Source: Lewinellaceae bacterium
GTDB taxonomy: Bacteria; Bacteroidota; Bacteroidia; Chitinophagales; Saprospiraceae
DNA: 64,000 bases
Assembly (NCBI GenBank): GCA_016711435.1
Contig: JADJSY010000008.1
Coordinates: forward strand, 62,001-126,000
Direction of reading: 5' to 3'
Position numbers and translations under genes: made by a program. The notes beneath the pieces were generated by a model. That model was given only the letters and a program-made list of their open reading frames with translations. It was not told where the DNA came from and made no database searches. This document shows, piece by piece, positions 25,905 through 34,265 of the stretch. The number at the start of each line of letters is the position of its first letter. Positions within the stretch are counted from its first letter, which is position 1.

Positions 25905-27140
25905 TTACTCTCCTTTCACCCGCCGCCACAAATCCCCGAACGAGCTTTTGCTCGCCTCCATATTTTCCTGGTTCCTATTATTTTGGAGCACATCCCACTC
26001 CCCTTTTTCATTTTTAAACACCAGGAAAGGAAACACGTAGTTGTTGCCGCGCAGGGTATCGCCCAGCAACCCGAAACGCAGGTCGTTTACCTGCAAGGTA
26101 TCGCCGCGGTAAGGCTGAACGCTGTAATACCCGTCGGTGAACCAGCGCAGAAAATGTCCCGCCCTCGAATCAGCAGGCACCGGATCGAGCATCCGGTGGT
26201 TTTTCGGGATGGTCGAGATTTTGGTAAAGGCGCGTTCGCGGTCGTTGAAGCCGTACTGGCCGAAGTAAAAGGCCGTGTCGCCTTCCGCTACACCGCTCCA
26301 GACAATGTTGTTAAAAATAGTGGGATTGGTGTAATAACGCGAATAAGGAATGTTTTTAGCGGCTAAAGAGGCCTCGAAAATCTCGTTGACCTGCATTTTA
26401 TGCCAGACCGTGTAGATGCAGAGATAGGCACAAAACCAGGCCAGGCCGACCCAGTTCCACACGGCGCGCAGGCGGCCTAAACGGGCATAACGCGCCGCGA
26501 CCAGTAAGGCCAGCATAAACGGCACCGTCGCGAGCGGGTCGACCACCGAAACGGTACACCACTGCACGCGCAGATCGGAAAAAGGCTGCCATATTTGTGT
26601 ACCCCAACTGGTGAAACAATCGAGAATTGGGTGCGTGACGATGCTCACGAAAAAAAGCGCGACCCAGGTCCGGTACGGCGCCTGCACCATACTCAGGTCG
26701 CGTTGCCAGTAGTCGCGCCAGAGTTTCCAGGCAAAATAAGCGCCCAACGCCACCGTAGGCAGCATAATATACCAACTCAGCCCCTCACCCAGCAGCACCG
26801 GAATAAAATTGATGCCGGCAGCCGCGCCGATGTAAAACAAGAGCCAGATCGTCATGGCGGCCGCTTTATAATACCTTCGCCGGTGGATTTCATCGCCGTA
26901 AAACCATTGCGTCAGACGCGCCAGCAACCAGGGCGCCAGGGCTGCAAACAAAAAAGAGTGCATAAATCCCCGGTGAAAAGAGGTGCTGGCAATTTCGTCG
27001 GTGAACAAAGAAGCAAACACATCCAGGTCGGGGATGGTGCCGCCGATAGCGCCCCAGAGCATGGCCCGGTTGCCGAGTTTTTTACCGGCTACTACCTCGC
27101 CACAGGCTGCGCCGAGTACGATTTGCGTGAGTGAATCCAT
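25905..27140 (-). CDS. YdjM/DUF457-like metal-dependent membrane hydrolase
   Basis: 411 residues, several membrane helices. The N-terminal half has the family motifs 'MDSLTQIVLGAACGEVV', 'GAIGGTIPDLDVF', 'FHRGFMHSFLFA' and 'THPILDCFTSWGTQ', where His and Asp residues are thought to bind metal in the YdjM/DUF457 membrane hydrolases. The C-terminal ~150 residues ('YSRYYTNPTIFNNIVWSGVA', 'YFGQYGFNDRERAFTKI') are an extracytoplasmic extension typical of Bacteroidota members. Substrate is unknown. It sits between the long palindrome and an ATAACTG array. Confidence 0.8.
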   Translation of the reverse strand: MDSLTQIVLGAACGEVVAGKKLGNRAMLWGAIGGTIPDLDVFASLFTDEIASTSFHRGFMHSFLFAALAPWLLARLTQWFYGDEIHRRRYYKAAAMTIWLLFYIGAAAGINFIPVLLGEGLSWYIMLPTVALGAYFAWKLWRDYWQRDLSMVQAPYRTWVALFFVSIVTHPILDCFTSWGTQIWQPFSDLRVQWCTVSVVDPLATVPFMLALLVAARYARLGRLRAVWNWVGLAWFCAYLCIYTVWHKMQVNEIFEASLAAKNIPYSRYYTNPTIFNNIVWSGVAEGDTAFYFGQYGFNDRERAFTKISTIPKNHRMLDPVPADSRAGHFLRWFTDGYYSVQPYRGDTLQVNDLRFGLLGDTLRGNNYVFPFLVFKNEKGEWDVLQNNRNQENMEASKSSFGDLWRRVKGE

Positions 27141-27144
27141 TTTT

Positions 27145-27288
27145 TGTTATCAGTTATCAGTTATTGGTTATCAGTCTGTTATCAGTTATCAGTTATCGGT
27201 TATCAGGGTGAAAACCTTTGGCTTAAGTAAATAAATTGGCCAAAGGTTTCAACACGGATAACCGATAACTGATAACTGACTGATAACT
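27145..27288. repeat. ATAACTG heptamer inverted repeat with AACCTTTGGC core
   Basis: Left run 27145-27207 (GTTATCAG, GTTATCGG units) and right run 27256-27288 (ATAACCG, ATAACTG) pair. The inner stem is AACCTTTGGC (27213-27222) with GCCAAAGGTT near 27238-27248. The right end overlaps the stop codon of the next gene. Confidence 0.85.
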
Positions 27289-27832
27289 ACCTGCGAAGCA
27301 AGGCCCGTTGAAATACCCCGAACGGATACGTCCTCACCTCTGGGATATCTTCTTCGCCCTGTTTGGTGTTGCCCGTGCTGCTGATTTCTTTTTCGGGGCC
27401 TGAAAGTACCTCAAACACCAAAGTATCGGCGCCGGTTTTTTCGTAAGTGCATAAAATGCGACTGCCCTGCACCACAAACCAACACAAAAGTTTGGGGCCG
27501 TAGAGGTAACTCTCCATAGCGATAGAGTTTTTTTCATCCACTTTCCAAAGGCCGCGTTCGGGCGCCACAGGAACGAGTTCATACGGGCGCCAGTCCTGCT
27601 CTTTGGAACCGTATACCAGCCCGAAAGTATATCGCCCTTCTTTCGAGGTATCAATTTTATGGATTTCGATGGTCATTTCCACCGACTGTACTTTGCCCTT
27701 ACCTGAAAAAATTTCGAGCGTACCGGTCCAGTTACCGGCCCAGGAAGCAGGGAAAGTGAGCGAATCCGGTGTGGATTGCGCAACCCCAATTTGCAGATAA
27801 ACAATTGATAAACAGAGTAATAGCGTACGCAT
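27287..27832 (-). CDS. Exported protein of unknown function
   Basis: 181 residues from MRTLLLCLSIVYLQIGVAQS, a clear signal peptide; an earlier in-frame start at 27853 would put charged residues before it. The mature part is beta-rich: 'SWAGNWTGTLEIFSGKGKVQ', 'VEMTIEIHKIDTSKEGRYTF', 'MESYLYGPKLLCWFVVQGSR', 'ILCTYEKTGADTLVFEVLSG'. The pattern resembles a lipocalin-like or calycin-type barrel, but I do not recognise a named family. The stop codon is inside the ATAACTG repeat. Confidence 0.65.
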   Translation of the reverse strand: MRTLLLCLSIVYLQIGVAQSTPDSLTFPASWAGNWTGTLEIFSGKGKVQSVEMTIEIHKIDTSKEGRYTFGLVYGSKEQDWRPYELVPVAPERGLWKVDEKNSIAMESYLYGPKLLCWFVVQGSRILCTYEKTGADTLVFEVLSGPEKEISSTGNTKQGEEDIPEVRTYPFGVFQRALLRR

Positions 27833-27907
27833 GGGCTTTCTATTTTCAGGCAAAAATACTTATCCGCTTTACTCTTTCAGGGAAATGCCTACTTTTCGAC
27901 CTCTTTT

Positions 27908-28190
27908 AGTTATTGGTTATCAGTTATCCGTTATCGGGTTTCAGGCTGGAATGGTGTAAGAATGCGGCATCGTTTTCCCCATACCTTTTCAGTTATTGGT
28001 TATCGGTTATCTGTTATCAGGGTTGTAACCTTTGGCTAAATTATCTACTTATGCCAAAGGTTACAACCCTGATAACAGATAACAGATAACCGATAACCAA
28101 TAACACACAGGGAAAATGAATTGTCCCTTTCTTCACCATTCCAGCCTGAAACACCACCAATAACGAATAACGGATAACTGATAACCAACC
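27908..28190. repeat. Two-level nested palindrome of ATAACTG arrays
   Basis: Outer arms: 27908-27955 (GTTATTGGTTATCAG... then TTTCAGGCTGGAATGG) with 28135-28190 (CCATTCCAGCCTGAAA then ATAACGA units). Inner arms: 27990-28037 (GTTATTGGTTATCGG... then AACCTTTGGC) with 28053-28105, nearly perfect. Two different cores, each with its own heptamer flanks, are stacked one inside the other. It lies between two divergent genes and ends at the start codon of the DUF4153 gene. Confidence 0.9.
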
Positions 28191-28191
28191 A

Positions 28192-29982
28192 ATGAAATTA
28201 CCCTCTCCCGGTTTCCTCCTCGATGCATTCATACAAGTCTGCCGGCGTTTTCCGGCCACCATGCTGGCTGCTGTAACCGGCGTCGCGGTGCTGCTTATTC
28301 TGGTGGAAAGCGGCAACAGTTCCAATGAAGAATTACTGGCGCGGATATGGATGGCCGCTCAATTGGGCCTGCCTTTGCTGACAGGCATACTGGTATGGAC
28401 GGAATCCGCCGGCTGGTCGCAGGGGCGCAGGTGGCTGGCGCAGGGCGTCGGTGTGGCGGCACTGTCGGCTTATGGCTGGTATTTATATCTGCAACCCAAT
28501 ACGGCATTTGAACACCTGCATGTACCGCGGTATATGATTTTGCAGTTGGTCGCGCACCTGTTTGTTGCGGTTGCGGCCTATCTCAACCGGCGTTCGGTGG
28601 CCGATTTCTGGGAATACAACCGCCGCTTGTTTGCCAATTTTGTGGTGGGCGCCACTTTTACCATGATCTTGTTTGCAGGATTGTCGCTGGCAGTTCTGGC
28701 AGTAGATCAACTGTTCAATTTGAACATTTCGGAGCGGATTTATGCCCGATTGTTTATCCTGCTGGCTGGCATTTTCAATACGAGTTATTTTTTGTATCAT
28801 TTTCCGCAAAAGTACGAATTTGAAAACGCAGACGCTTCCTACAACGCCGTTTTCCGCAACCTCTGCAAGTACATTCTGATCCCGATAGTGGGTTTGTATT
28901 TCCTGATTTTATACGCTTACGGCGCTAAAATTATCGGCACCTGGTCGCTGCCGCGCGGCTGGGTGGGTTCATTGGTGATCGGCTTTTCTGTGGCAGGCAT
29001 CTTTACCTGGCTGCTCAATTTTTACCTGCCGCAATATGACGACAGCAAAATAGTCAGCCTGTTCCGCAAATGGTTCTGGTGGATCGTTTTGCCGCTCACG
29101 GTGTTGCTTTTTGTGGCAATCGGCACCCGTATCAGTGATTACGGCGTCACCGAGCCGCGCTTCATCGTCGTGCAGATCGGCGTCTGGCTGGCCGGCACCT
29201 GCCTTTATTTTTTGTTCTCTAAATCGGATAATATCAAGTTTATCCCGATTTCACTGGGACTGATTGCGCTCTCCATCGCCGTTGGCCCATTCAATGCATT
29301 TTCCGTATCCAAACGCAGCCAGACCGGGATTATCAAAAATGTGCTGGAAAGAAACGGGCGCTGGGAAAACGGGCGGCTCAAACAAAGTTCGGCGCCCATG
29401 CTCCAGGCAGAAATCTCGCAAGTGGAATCAGCGCTACAGTTTCTGGACCGGCGCGAACACCTGGAGTCCGCCGACTGGCTGCCCATGCCACTGGATAGTT
29501 TTCAGAAGGTCACGACTGCCTACACGAACAGCGGACGCATTATGAACTGGCTGGGCCTGCAAAGTGATACTGCTCCGGAAAGTAGTACCCTGAGTATCCA
29601 GGGCAATCAAAACCACGGGGCAACCGACATTCGCGGCTTCACGAAATGCTACCCGATCAGCTTGAGCGGATACCGCGATGCCAAACCACCGGCAGGTTAT
29701 TATTTTGAACGCTCCAAAGATGGGCAGAAAATCATCTGGCTCCAGGTGAAGGATCAAAAAACCAGTGCTTTAGATTCTTTTAACCTGAAACCTGTTATGA
29801 CAGGCTGGCGCAACCAATCGCAGGGCAGTTACCTGGAACTTTCCCCGGAAGCATCCATTTTCGACCTCAACGGCGCCAAAGGCAGCCTGCGTATCCGGGT
29901 AACAGACGCGGAAATAGAGGAGATCAAGGGTACATTTCAGGTGAATTATCTGAATGGACAGTTGTTTTTGAAGGAGCGGTAG
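28192..29982 (+). CDS. DUF4153 integral membrane protein
   Basis: 596 residues. The N-terminal ~390 residues hold about ten to eleven membrane segments with the DUF4153 pattern ('NRRLFANFVVGATFTMILFA', 'LFILLAGIFNTSYFLYHFP', 'KYILIPIVGLYFLILYAYG', 'WSLPRGWVGSLVIGFSVAGI'). The C-terminal ~200 residues are soluble, with a Lys/Ser-rich 'FSVSKRSQTGIIKNVLERNG' and beta-rich end. Function of the family is unknown. The start ATG at 28192 follows an ATAACCAACCA repeat directly. GC and codon use match neighbours. Confidence 0.83.
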   Translation: MKLPSPGFLLDAFIQVCRRFPATMLAAVTGVAVLLILVESGNSSNEELLARIWMAAQLGLPLLTGILVWTESAGWSQGRRWLAQGVGVAALSAYGWYLYLQPNTAFEHLHVPRYMILQLVAHLFVAVAAYLNRRSVADFWEYNRRLFANFVVGATFTMILFAGLSLAVLAVDQLFNLNISERIYARLFILLAGIFNTSYFLYHFPQKYEFENADASYNAVFRNLCKYILIPIVGLYFLILYAYGAKIIGTWSLPRGWVGSLVIGFSVAGIFTWLLNFYLPQYDDSKIVSLFRKWFWWIVLPLTVLLFVAIGTRISDYGVTEPRFIVVQIGVWLAGTCLYFLFSKSDNIKFIPISLGLIALSIAVGPFNAFSVSKRSQTGIIKNVLERNGRWENGRLKQSSAPMLQAEISQVESALQFLDRREHLESADWLPMPLDSFQKVTTAYTNSGRIMNWLGLQSDTAPESSTLSIQGNQNHGATDIRGFTKCYPISLSGYRDAKPPAGYYFERSKDGQKIIWLQVKDQKTSALDSFNLKPVMTGWRNQSQGSYLELSPEASIFDLNGAKGSLRIRVTDAEIEEIKGTFQVNYLNGQLFLKER

Positions 29983-29983
29983 A

Positions 29984-30112
29984 GCAAAAAGCAAAGGGCA
30001 AGGGGCAAAAGGCAAAGAGCAAATGTAGCATTTAGGCGGCCTTTGCATTTTGCCCTTTGCCCCTTGCCTTTGCCCCTTGCCCCTTGCCTTTTGCCCTTTG
30101 CTCTTTGCCTTT
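29984..30112. repeat. GCAAAGG/CCTTTGC heptamer inverted repeat
   Basis: Left run 29984-30021 (AAAGGGC, AAGGGGC, AAAAGGC units) pairs with right run 30044-30112 (CCCTTTG, CCCCTTG, CCTTTTG units). The right run is about twice as long. It lies between the DUF4153 and TSUP genes. Confidence 0.85.
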
Positions 30113-30131
30113 TTACTTAGTTTTGCGCTTC

Positions 30132-30889
30132 ATGGAATTCTACCTGCTTTGTTTTTTTGCCTTTTTAGCCGGTTTTATCGACAGTATCGTGGGTGGTGGC
30201 GGACTCGTGCAGATTCCGGCTTTTTTTATTTTGTACCCGCAACTGACTGTCCCCAATATTATTGGCAGCAACCGCCTGGCTTCTGCCGCCGGCACTTCCG
30301 TGGCTGCCTGGAATTACAGCCGCGTGGTGGCGATTCCCTGGAAAACAGTGTTGTATGCGGGACTTAGCGCGGCCATTTGTTCCTATTTTGGCGCAACCGT
30401 ACAAAGTATGCTGCCTTCCGAGGTATTGAAACCGATCATTCTGGTGCTTATTGTTGTCATCGCTATCCATACATTTCGGAAGAAAATTTCGGGCAGCATG
30501 AATCATTTCGGATAACGGAAAAAAGGCTGCCCTTTTGGGCTGCCGGTATCGGCGGCGTGCTGGGTTTTTACAATGGCTTTGTAGGGCCAGGCACCGGAAG
30601 CCTCTTGGTTTTCGGTTTTGTCAGCGTGATCGGATATAATTTTTTATCCGCGTCGGCCATTTCCAAAATCGTCAATGTAATAGCGGATGTATCGTCCCTG
30701 GTGTTTTTTCTGCTGCACAAACACGTCCTTTTTCATTTGGCGCTGCCAATGCTGGTTTGCAACGTGGCTGGTTCGTACTTTGGCAGCCGAATGGCGGTAT
30801 TGCGCGGCAATGCCTTTATTCGAAAAGTGTTTTTAGTGGTGGTGGTGGGCATTGTGCTGCGTTTTGCCTGGGACGTGTTTTTCAGGTAA
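30132..30889 (+). CDS. TSUP (TauE/SafE) family membrane transporter (frameshifted)
   Basis: The first frame from ATG 30132 gives 'MEFYLLCFFAFLAGFIDSIV', 'GGGGLVQIPAFFILYP' and 'NIIGSNRLASAAGTSVAAWN', the TSUP first repeat. After 'AIHTFRKK' the protein continues in another frame with 'FWAAGIGGVLGFYNGFVGPG', the second repeat's conserved loop, then 'FLSASAISKIVNVIADVSSL'. One extra A in the AAAA run at about 30484 restores a 252-residue protein, normal for the family. TSUP proteins carry sulfite, sulfoacetate or other organosulfur anions. A Cys/Met enzyme gene lies two genes on; a sulfur link is only suggestive. Confidence 0.88.
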
Positions 30890-30926
30890 CAGCGGCATGG
30901 GACTAATAACGGATAACTACTTAAAA

Positions 30927-31922
30927 ATGAACGCATTCTACAAAATCCTTCTCTTGAATTGCCTGCTGTCAACAGGTGTTTCCGCCCAACAAAGCGCCCC
31001 TTTTTTCCAGGAGGAAATGATCGTGACAGCCAGTTCGCTCAACTTGCGCGAATTGCCGGATAAAAATGCCAAAAAAGTCGGAACCCTCACGCAGGGTACC
31101 GTCGTCCAGTTTGTGGAAGCCTATAAAGACGGCGAATACATGCAGGCCGACACGACCGACCCCGAATCACCCTACGCGCCCTGGCTGAAAGTGCGTTTCA
31201 AAGGCGGCACCGGCTGGGCGTTCGGCGCTTATCTGACCGGCGCCTACGGACTGTATTATGAAAACGATATTTTCGTGGAAGGAGATGCCTTGCCGCCGCT
31301 GCAATGGTTTGGCGTGTATGCCCGCGATTCATTTGCCGATGAAGTGCGCCGGGTGCAGGTGCGCCTGGCAGATGAGTTCAACGAGTTTTTCCAGACACAG
31401 GTACGGGTGTTAAAAACAAACCAGCGCGAACAAAGTAAATTTCTGGTTGCGAGCCTGACACCCATTCCAACAGGTTACTGCGGGCCACTGGGCAATTTTG
31501 AAATCGGGCAAATGTATTACTCCAAAACCCTCGGCCCAGGCGGTCAGTTGTCCATTTACCCCGGCAATGACCTGAATGATACCCTGATCAGGCCCACTTA
31601 CGGCATAGCAGCCACCGGCTGCGCAGAGTTGGACAACACCTACGTCCGCGTCACGAACTATCAACTTCGGCTGATCGATTTCAGCCAGGAACCCGTACAA
31701 TACCAGGACCTCACACAATGGGTAAAAACCGATACGCCGGAAGCCAGCCCTTCGGTCGATTTATTGTGGTTTGGCGACCTCGACCGCGACGGCAAACCCG
31801 ACGCCATCATCAACGATTGCCCTTATGAACCCGGCTGCCGCGCTTCCCTTTTCCTGTCATCTAAAGCAAAACCCGGCGCATACCTGCACAAAGTGTGCGA
31901 GCATTTCTGGCCGGGTGATTGA
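30927..31922 (+). CDS. Exported protein with bacterial SH3 domain
   Basis: 331 residues from MNAFYKILLLNCLLSTGVSA (signal peptide); earlier in-frame codons are ignored. Residues about 28-105 form an SH3b domain ('VTASSLNLRELPDKNAKKVG', 'TLTQGTVVQFVEAY', 'APWLKVRFKGGTGWAFGAYL'), usually peptidoglycan- or cell-wall-binding. The rest is beta-rich with 'DLDRDGKPDAIINDCP', like an FG-GAP-type calcium loop also seen in Bacteroidota SH3 proteins. Probably periplasmic. Short ATAACGGATAAC repeat precedes the start. Confidence 0.78.
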   Translation: MNAFYKILLLNCLLSTGVSAQQSAPFFQEEMIVTASSLNLRELPDKNAKKVGTLTQGTVVQFVEAYKDGEYMQADTTDPESPYAPWLKVRFKGGTGWAFGAYLTGAYGLYYENDIFVEGDALPPLQWFGVYARDSFADEVRRVQVRLADEFNEFFQTQVRVLKTNQREQSKFLVASLTPIPTGYCGPLGNFEIGQMYYSKTLGPGGQLSIYPGNDLNDTLIRPTYGIAATGCAELDNTYVRVTNYQLRLIDFSQEPVQYQDLTQWVKTDTPEASPSVDLLWFGDLDRDGKPDAIINDCPYEPGCRASLFLSSKAKPGAYLHKVCEHFWPGD

Positions 31923-32126
31923 TTTCTTGTGTGTTTAGTGTGTGGTGTTTAGTGTTTCGGGCGCTTTGCCTTTGGCATTAGTGAGTAATTTAGCCAAATT
32001 AATACCAGAGCCAAAATACTAACTAATGCCAAAAGCGAAGCGTCCGAAACACCAAATACTATACACCAAACACCGGCCAAAGGCAACGCGCCCGAAACAC
32101 CAAACACCTCCACACCAAACACACAA
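31923..32126. repeat. AAACACC heptamer inverted repeat with GCCAAAGGC core
   Basis: Left run GTGTTTAGTGTGTGGTGTTT (31929-31948) then gcgctttgcctttggcattag. Right side has aatgccaaaagcgaagcg (32027-32044), AAACACC units, then a second ggccaaaggcaacgcgcc segment (32078-32096) and further AAACACC units up to the start codon of the PLP gene. The extra right-hand copy suggests local duplication. Confidence 0.8.
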
Positions 32127-32128
32127 AT

Positions 32129-33313
32129 ATGCATTTCGACTCACTTACTGCTAAAGAAGTTCCCGACAATCGGACAACCAAACCGCATATTTTACCCATA
32201 TATGCCACCTCTTCTTTTTCTTTTGAAGATATCGACCAGGGGATTGAAATATTCAAAAACATAGAAAGCGGACACGTTTACAGCCGGTATGCCAATCCGA
32301 CCGTAGACACTGTCGCGCAAAAAATTGCCGACCTCGAAACGCACGGCCTGGGCACGGAAGCGCACGCAGTGATGACTTCCAGCGGCATGTCGGCCATTTC
32401 CACCCTGTTGCTGGGCGTCTTGAAAGCAGGCGATAAAGTACTGAGTCAGGCCAACCTGTACGGCGGCACCACCGATCTGTTAAAAAGTATTTTCGGACAG
32501 TTCGGCGTGGAAACGGTATTCACCAACCTGGGCGATAAAGAGGGTGTGAAACGCCATTTTCAGCAGGATAGCAGCCTAAAAATGTTGTATTGTGAAACGC
32601 CTGCCAACCCGACCCTGGCTTGTGTGGACATTCAGGCCCTGACCGAAATTGCCCACCAGAACGGCGCCTGGTGCGCCATCGACAATACTTTTCAAACGCC
32701 GTATTTGCAGCAACCATTTGCTTTCGGGGTCGACTTCATTATTCATTCCACCACCAAATTTCTGAATGGCCACGGCAATTCCACTGCGGGTATCATCATT
32801 GGAAAAGACAAGGAAATCATGCGGAAAAAAGTGTGGCATGCCATGAAATTAGTGGGTACCAACTGCTCGCCTTTTGAAGCCTGGCTGACGTATAACGGCT
32901 TGAAAACACTGGCATTGCGTATGGATCGCCACTGCTCCAACGCCCTTGTACTGGCGCAGTTTCTGGAAAAACACCCGGCAGTAGAAAGAGTTAATTACCT
33001 TGGACTGCCTTCTCATCCGGATCACGCGCTGGCCCAACGCCAGATGCGCGGCAATGGCGGTATGTTGAGTTTTGAACTGAAAGGCGGCCTCGATGCGGGT
33101 ATTGCCTGTATGAACCGTATTCGTTTTTGTACCCTCGCGCCGACCCTCGGCGACATAGATACGCTGATCGTACACCCCGCATCCATGTCGCACCTCAGTA
33201 TACCCAAAGCCGTACGCCTCGAAAATGGCATCACCGACGGTCTGATACGAATCTCAGTGGGCATTGAAAACCCGGCGGATATTATTGGGGATTTGGAGCA
33301 AGCCCTGGTTTAG
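32129..33313 (+). CDS. Cys/Met metabolism PLP-dependent enzyme (methionine gamma-lyase / cystathionine gamma-synthase-lyase family)
   Basis: 394 residues, full family length. Conserved parts: 'GHVYSRYANPTVDTVAQKIA' (substrate/PLP phosphate contacts), 'YGGTTDLLKSIF', 'YCETPANPTLACVDI', 'GAWCAIDNTFQTPYLQQPF', PLP-Lys210 in 'IIHSTTKFLNGHGN', and 'LRMDRHCSNALVLAQFLEKH'. The family covers cystathionine gamma-synthase, cystathionine lyases, O-acetylhomoserine sulfhydrylase and methionine gamma-lyase; sequence alone does not fix which. It is cytosolic. The stop codon TAG begins the TAGTTATCGG repeat array. Neighbours do not form a Met operon. Confidence 0.92.
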   Translation: MHFDSLTAKEVPDNRTTKPHILPIYATSSFSFEDIDQGIEIFKNIESGHVYSRYANPTVDTVAQKIADLETHGLGTEAHAVMTSSGMSAISTLLLGVLKAGDKVLSQANLYGGTTDLLKSIFGQFGVETVFTNLGDKEGVKRHFQQDSSLKMLYCETPANPTLACVDIQALTEIAHQNGAWCAIDNTFQTPYLQQPFAFGVDFIIHSTTKFLNGHGNSTAGIIIGKDKEIMRKKVWHAMKLVGTNCSPFEAWLTYNGLKTLALRMDRHCSNALVLAQFLEKHPAVERVNYLGLPSHPDHALAQRQMRGNGGMLSFELKGGLDAGIACMNRIRFCTLAPTLGDIDTLIVHPASMSHLSIPKAVRLENGITDGLIRISVGIENPADIIGDLEQALV

Positions 33314-33548
33314 TTATCGGTTATCAGTTATCAGTTATCAGTTAGGTTTCAGGCTGGAATGCCTAAGAAATGCTTCATTCATTTCCCTATACCGAATTGA
33401 TAACCGATAATTAACAACCAAAAGGGAAAAGAAAAAACCCTTACCATTCAATTCCAGCCTGAAACCCGATAACTGATAACTGATAACCGATAACCATTTC
33501 CAGCCTGAAACACCACGAATAACCAATAACGGATAACCAATAACTAAT
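33312..33548. repeat. ATAACTG array with TTTCAGGCTGGAAT core
   Basis: Left: GTTATCGG/GTTATCAG units (33313-33344) then TTTCAGGCTGGAATGCC (33347-33363). Right: ATTCCAGCCTGAAACC (33450-33466), then ATAACTG units, then a second TTTCCAGCCTGAAACACC (33496-33513) and more ATAACCA units up to the next start codon. As at 32 kb, the right side carries an additional core copy. Confidence 0.85.
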
Positions 33549-33549
33549 T

Positions 33550-34260
33550 ATGCGCACCACACTCCTTCTCCTCCTCTTGGCGCTTTTCGCCTGTAAAACC
33601 CGCAAAGACAGCCCTCCGGCCAACGACACCAACCTGATCCGCTTAGCCACCCAGGGCTGCCGGGGTTATTGCCCGGAGTACACCCTCGACTTTCGCAACA
33701 ACGGCAGCGTCAGCTACGAAGGCATCCGGAATGTCGAAAAAATGGGAAAAACGGAATTTCAACTTACGCCGGAAGAACTCCGTACGTTGAAGGCAGAAGT
33801 ACAAAAAGTCAACCTTTGGCAGTACCCGGAAAACATCGAAAGTGGGGTTGCCGATGCGCCCTATGCAACCCTGACAGTGTATGATGGCAGTAAAAGCCAC
33901 CCGGTTTCCGGCAGTATCGACCGGCCCAAATCTATCATCGATCTTGAAGTGATGTTGAAAAACCTCGCCGAAGCCCACGGCTTACAGGTAAAACGGGGAT
34001 TCGACCCCAATGACCCCATCCTGAAACTGACTGCACAAATAGTGGTGAAACTCAAACCCGAGGTCAACGCGGGCAACTGGATTGCAAAATTTGATGCCGG
34101 CGTCAAACTGCGCCTGATCCGGCGTATTGCCACTGAAAACAACTGGCTGCTTGCCTACAATCCCGATCAGTTTTCAGAAAAGGAAATCATTGACCTGTTG
34201 AAAAGTGTTGAAGGCGTACTCGATGCGCTACCCTCCAAAGACGTGAAAAACCGCAACTGA
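33550..34260 (+). CDS. Lipoprotein with DUF6438-like domain
   Basis: 236 residues. A type II signal peptide ends in the lipobox 'LALFAC' (Cys15), so the protein is likely a membrane lipoprotein. The domain after it matches the DUF6438 pattern: 'IRLATQGCRGYCPEYTLDFR', 'NNGSVSYEGIRNVEKMGKTE', 'FQLTPEELRTLKAEVQKVNL', 'LTVYDGSKSHPVSG'. The C-terminal ~80 residues ('LKPEVNAGNWIAKFDAGVKL') resemble a processing or inhibitor-like alpha-beta unit. Function unknown. It is 5 nt from the next gene, so an operon is likely. Confidence 0.8.
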   Translation: MRTTLLLLLLALFACKTRKDSPPANDTNLIRLATQGCRGYCPEYTLDFRNNGSVSYEGIRNVEKMGKTEFQLTPEELRTLKAEVQKVNLWQYPENIESGVADAPYATLTVYDGSKSHPVSGSIDRPKSIIDLEVMLKNLAEAHGLQVKRGFDPNDPILKLTAQIVVKLKPEVNAGNWIAKFDAGVKLRLIRRIATENNWLLAYNPDQFSEKEIIDLLKSVEGVLDALPSKDVKNRN

Positions 34261-34265
34261 CAGGG

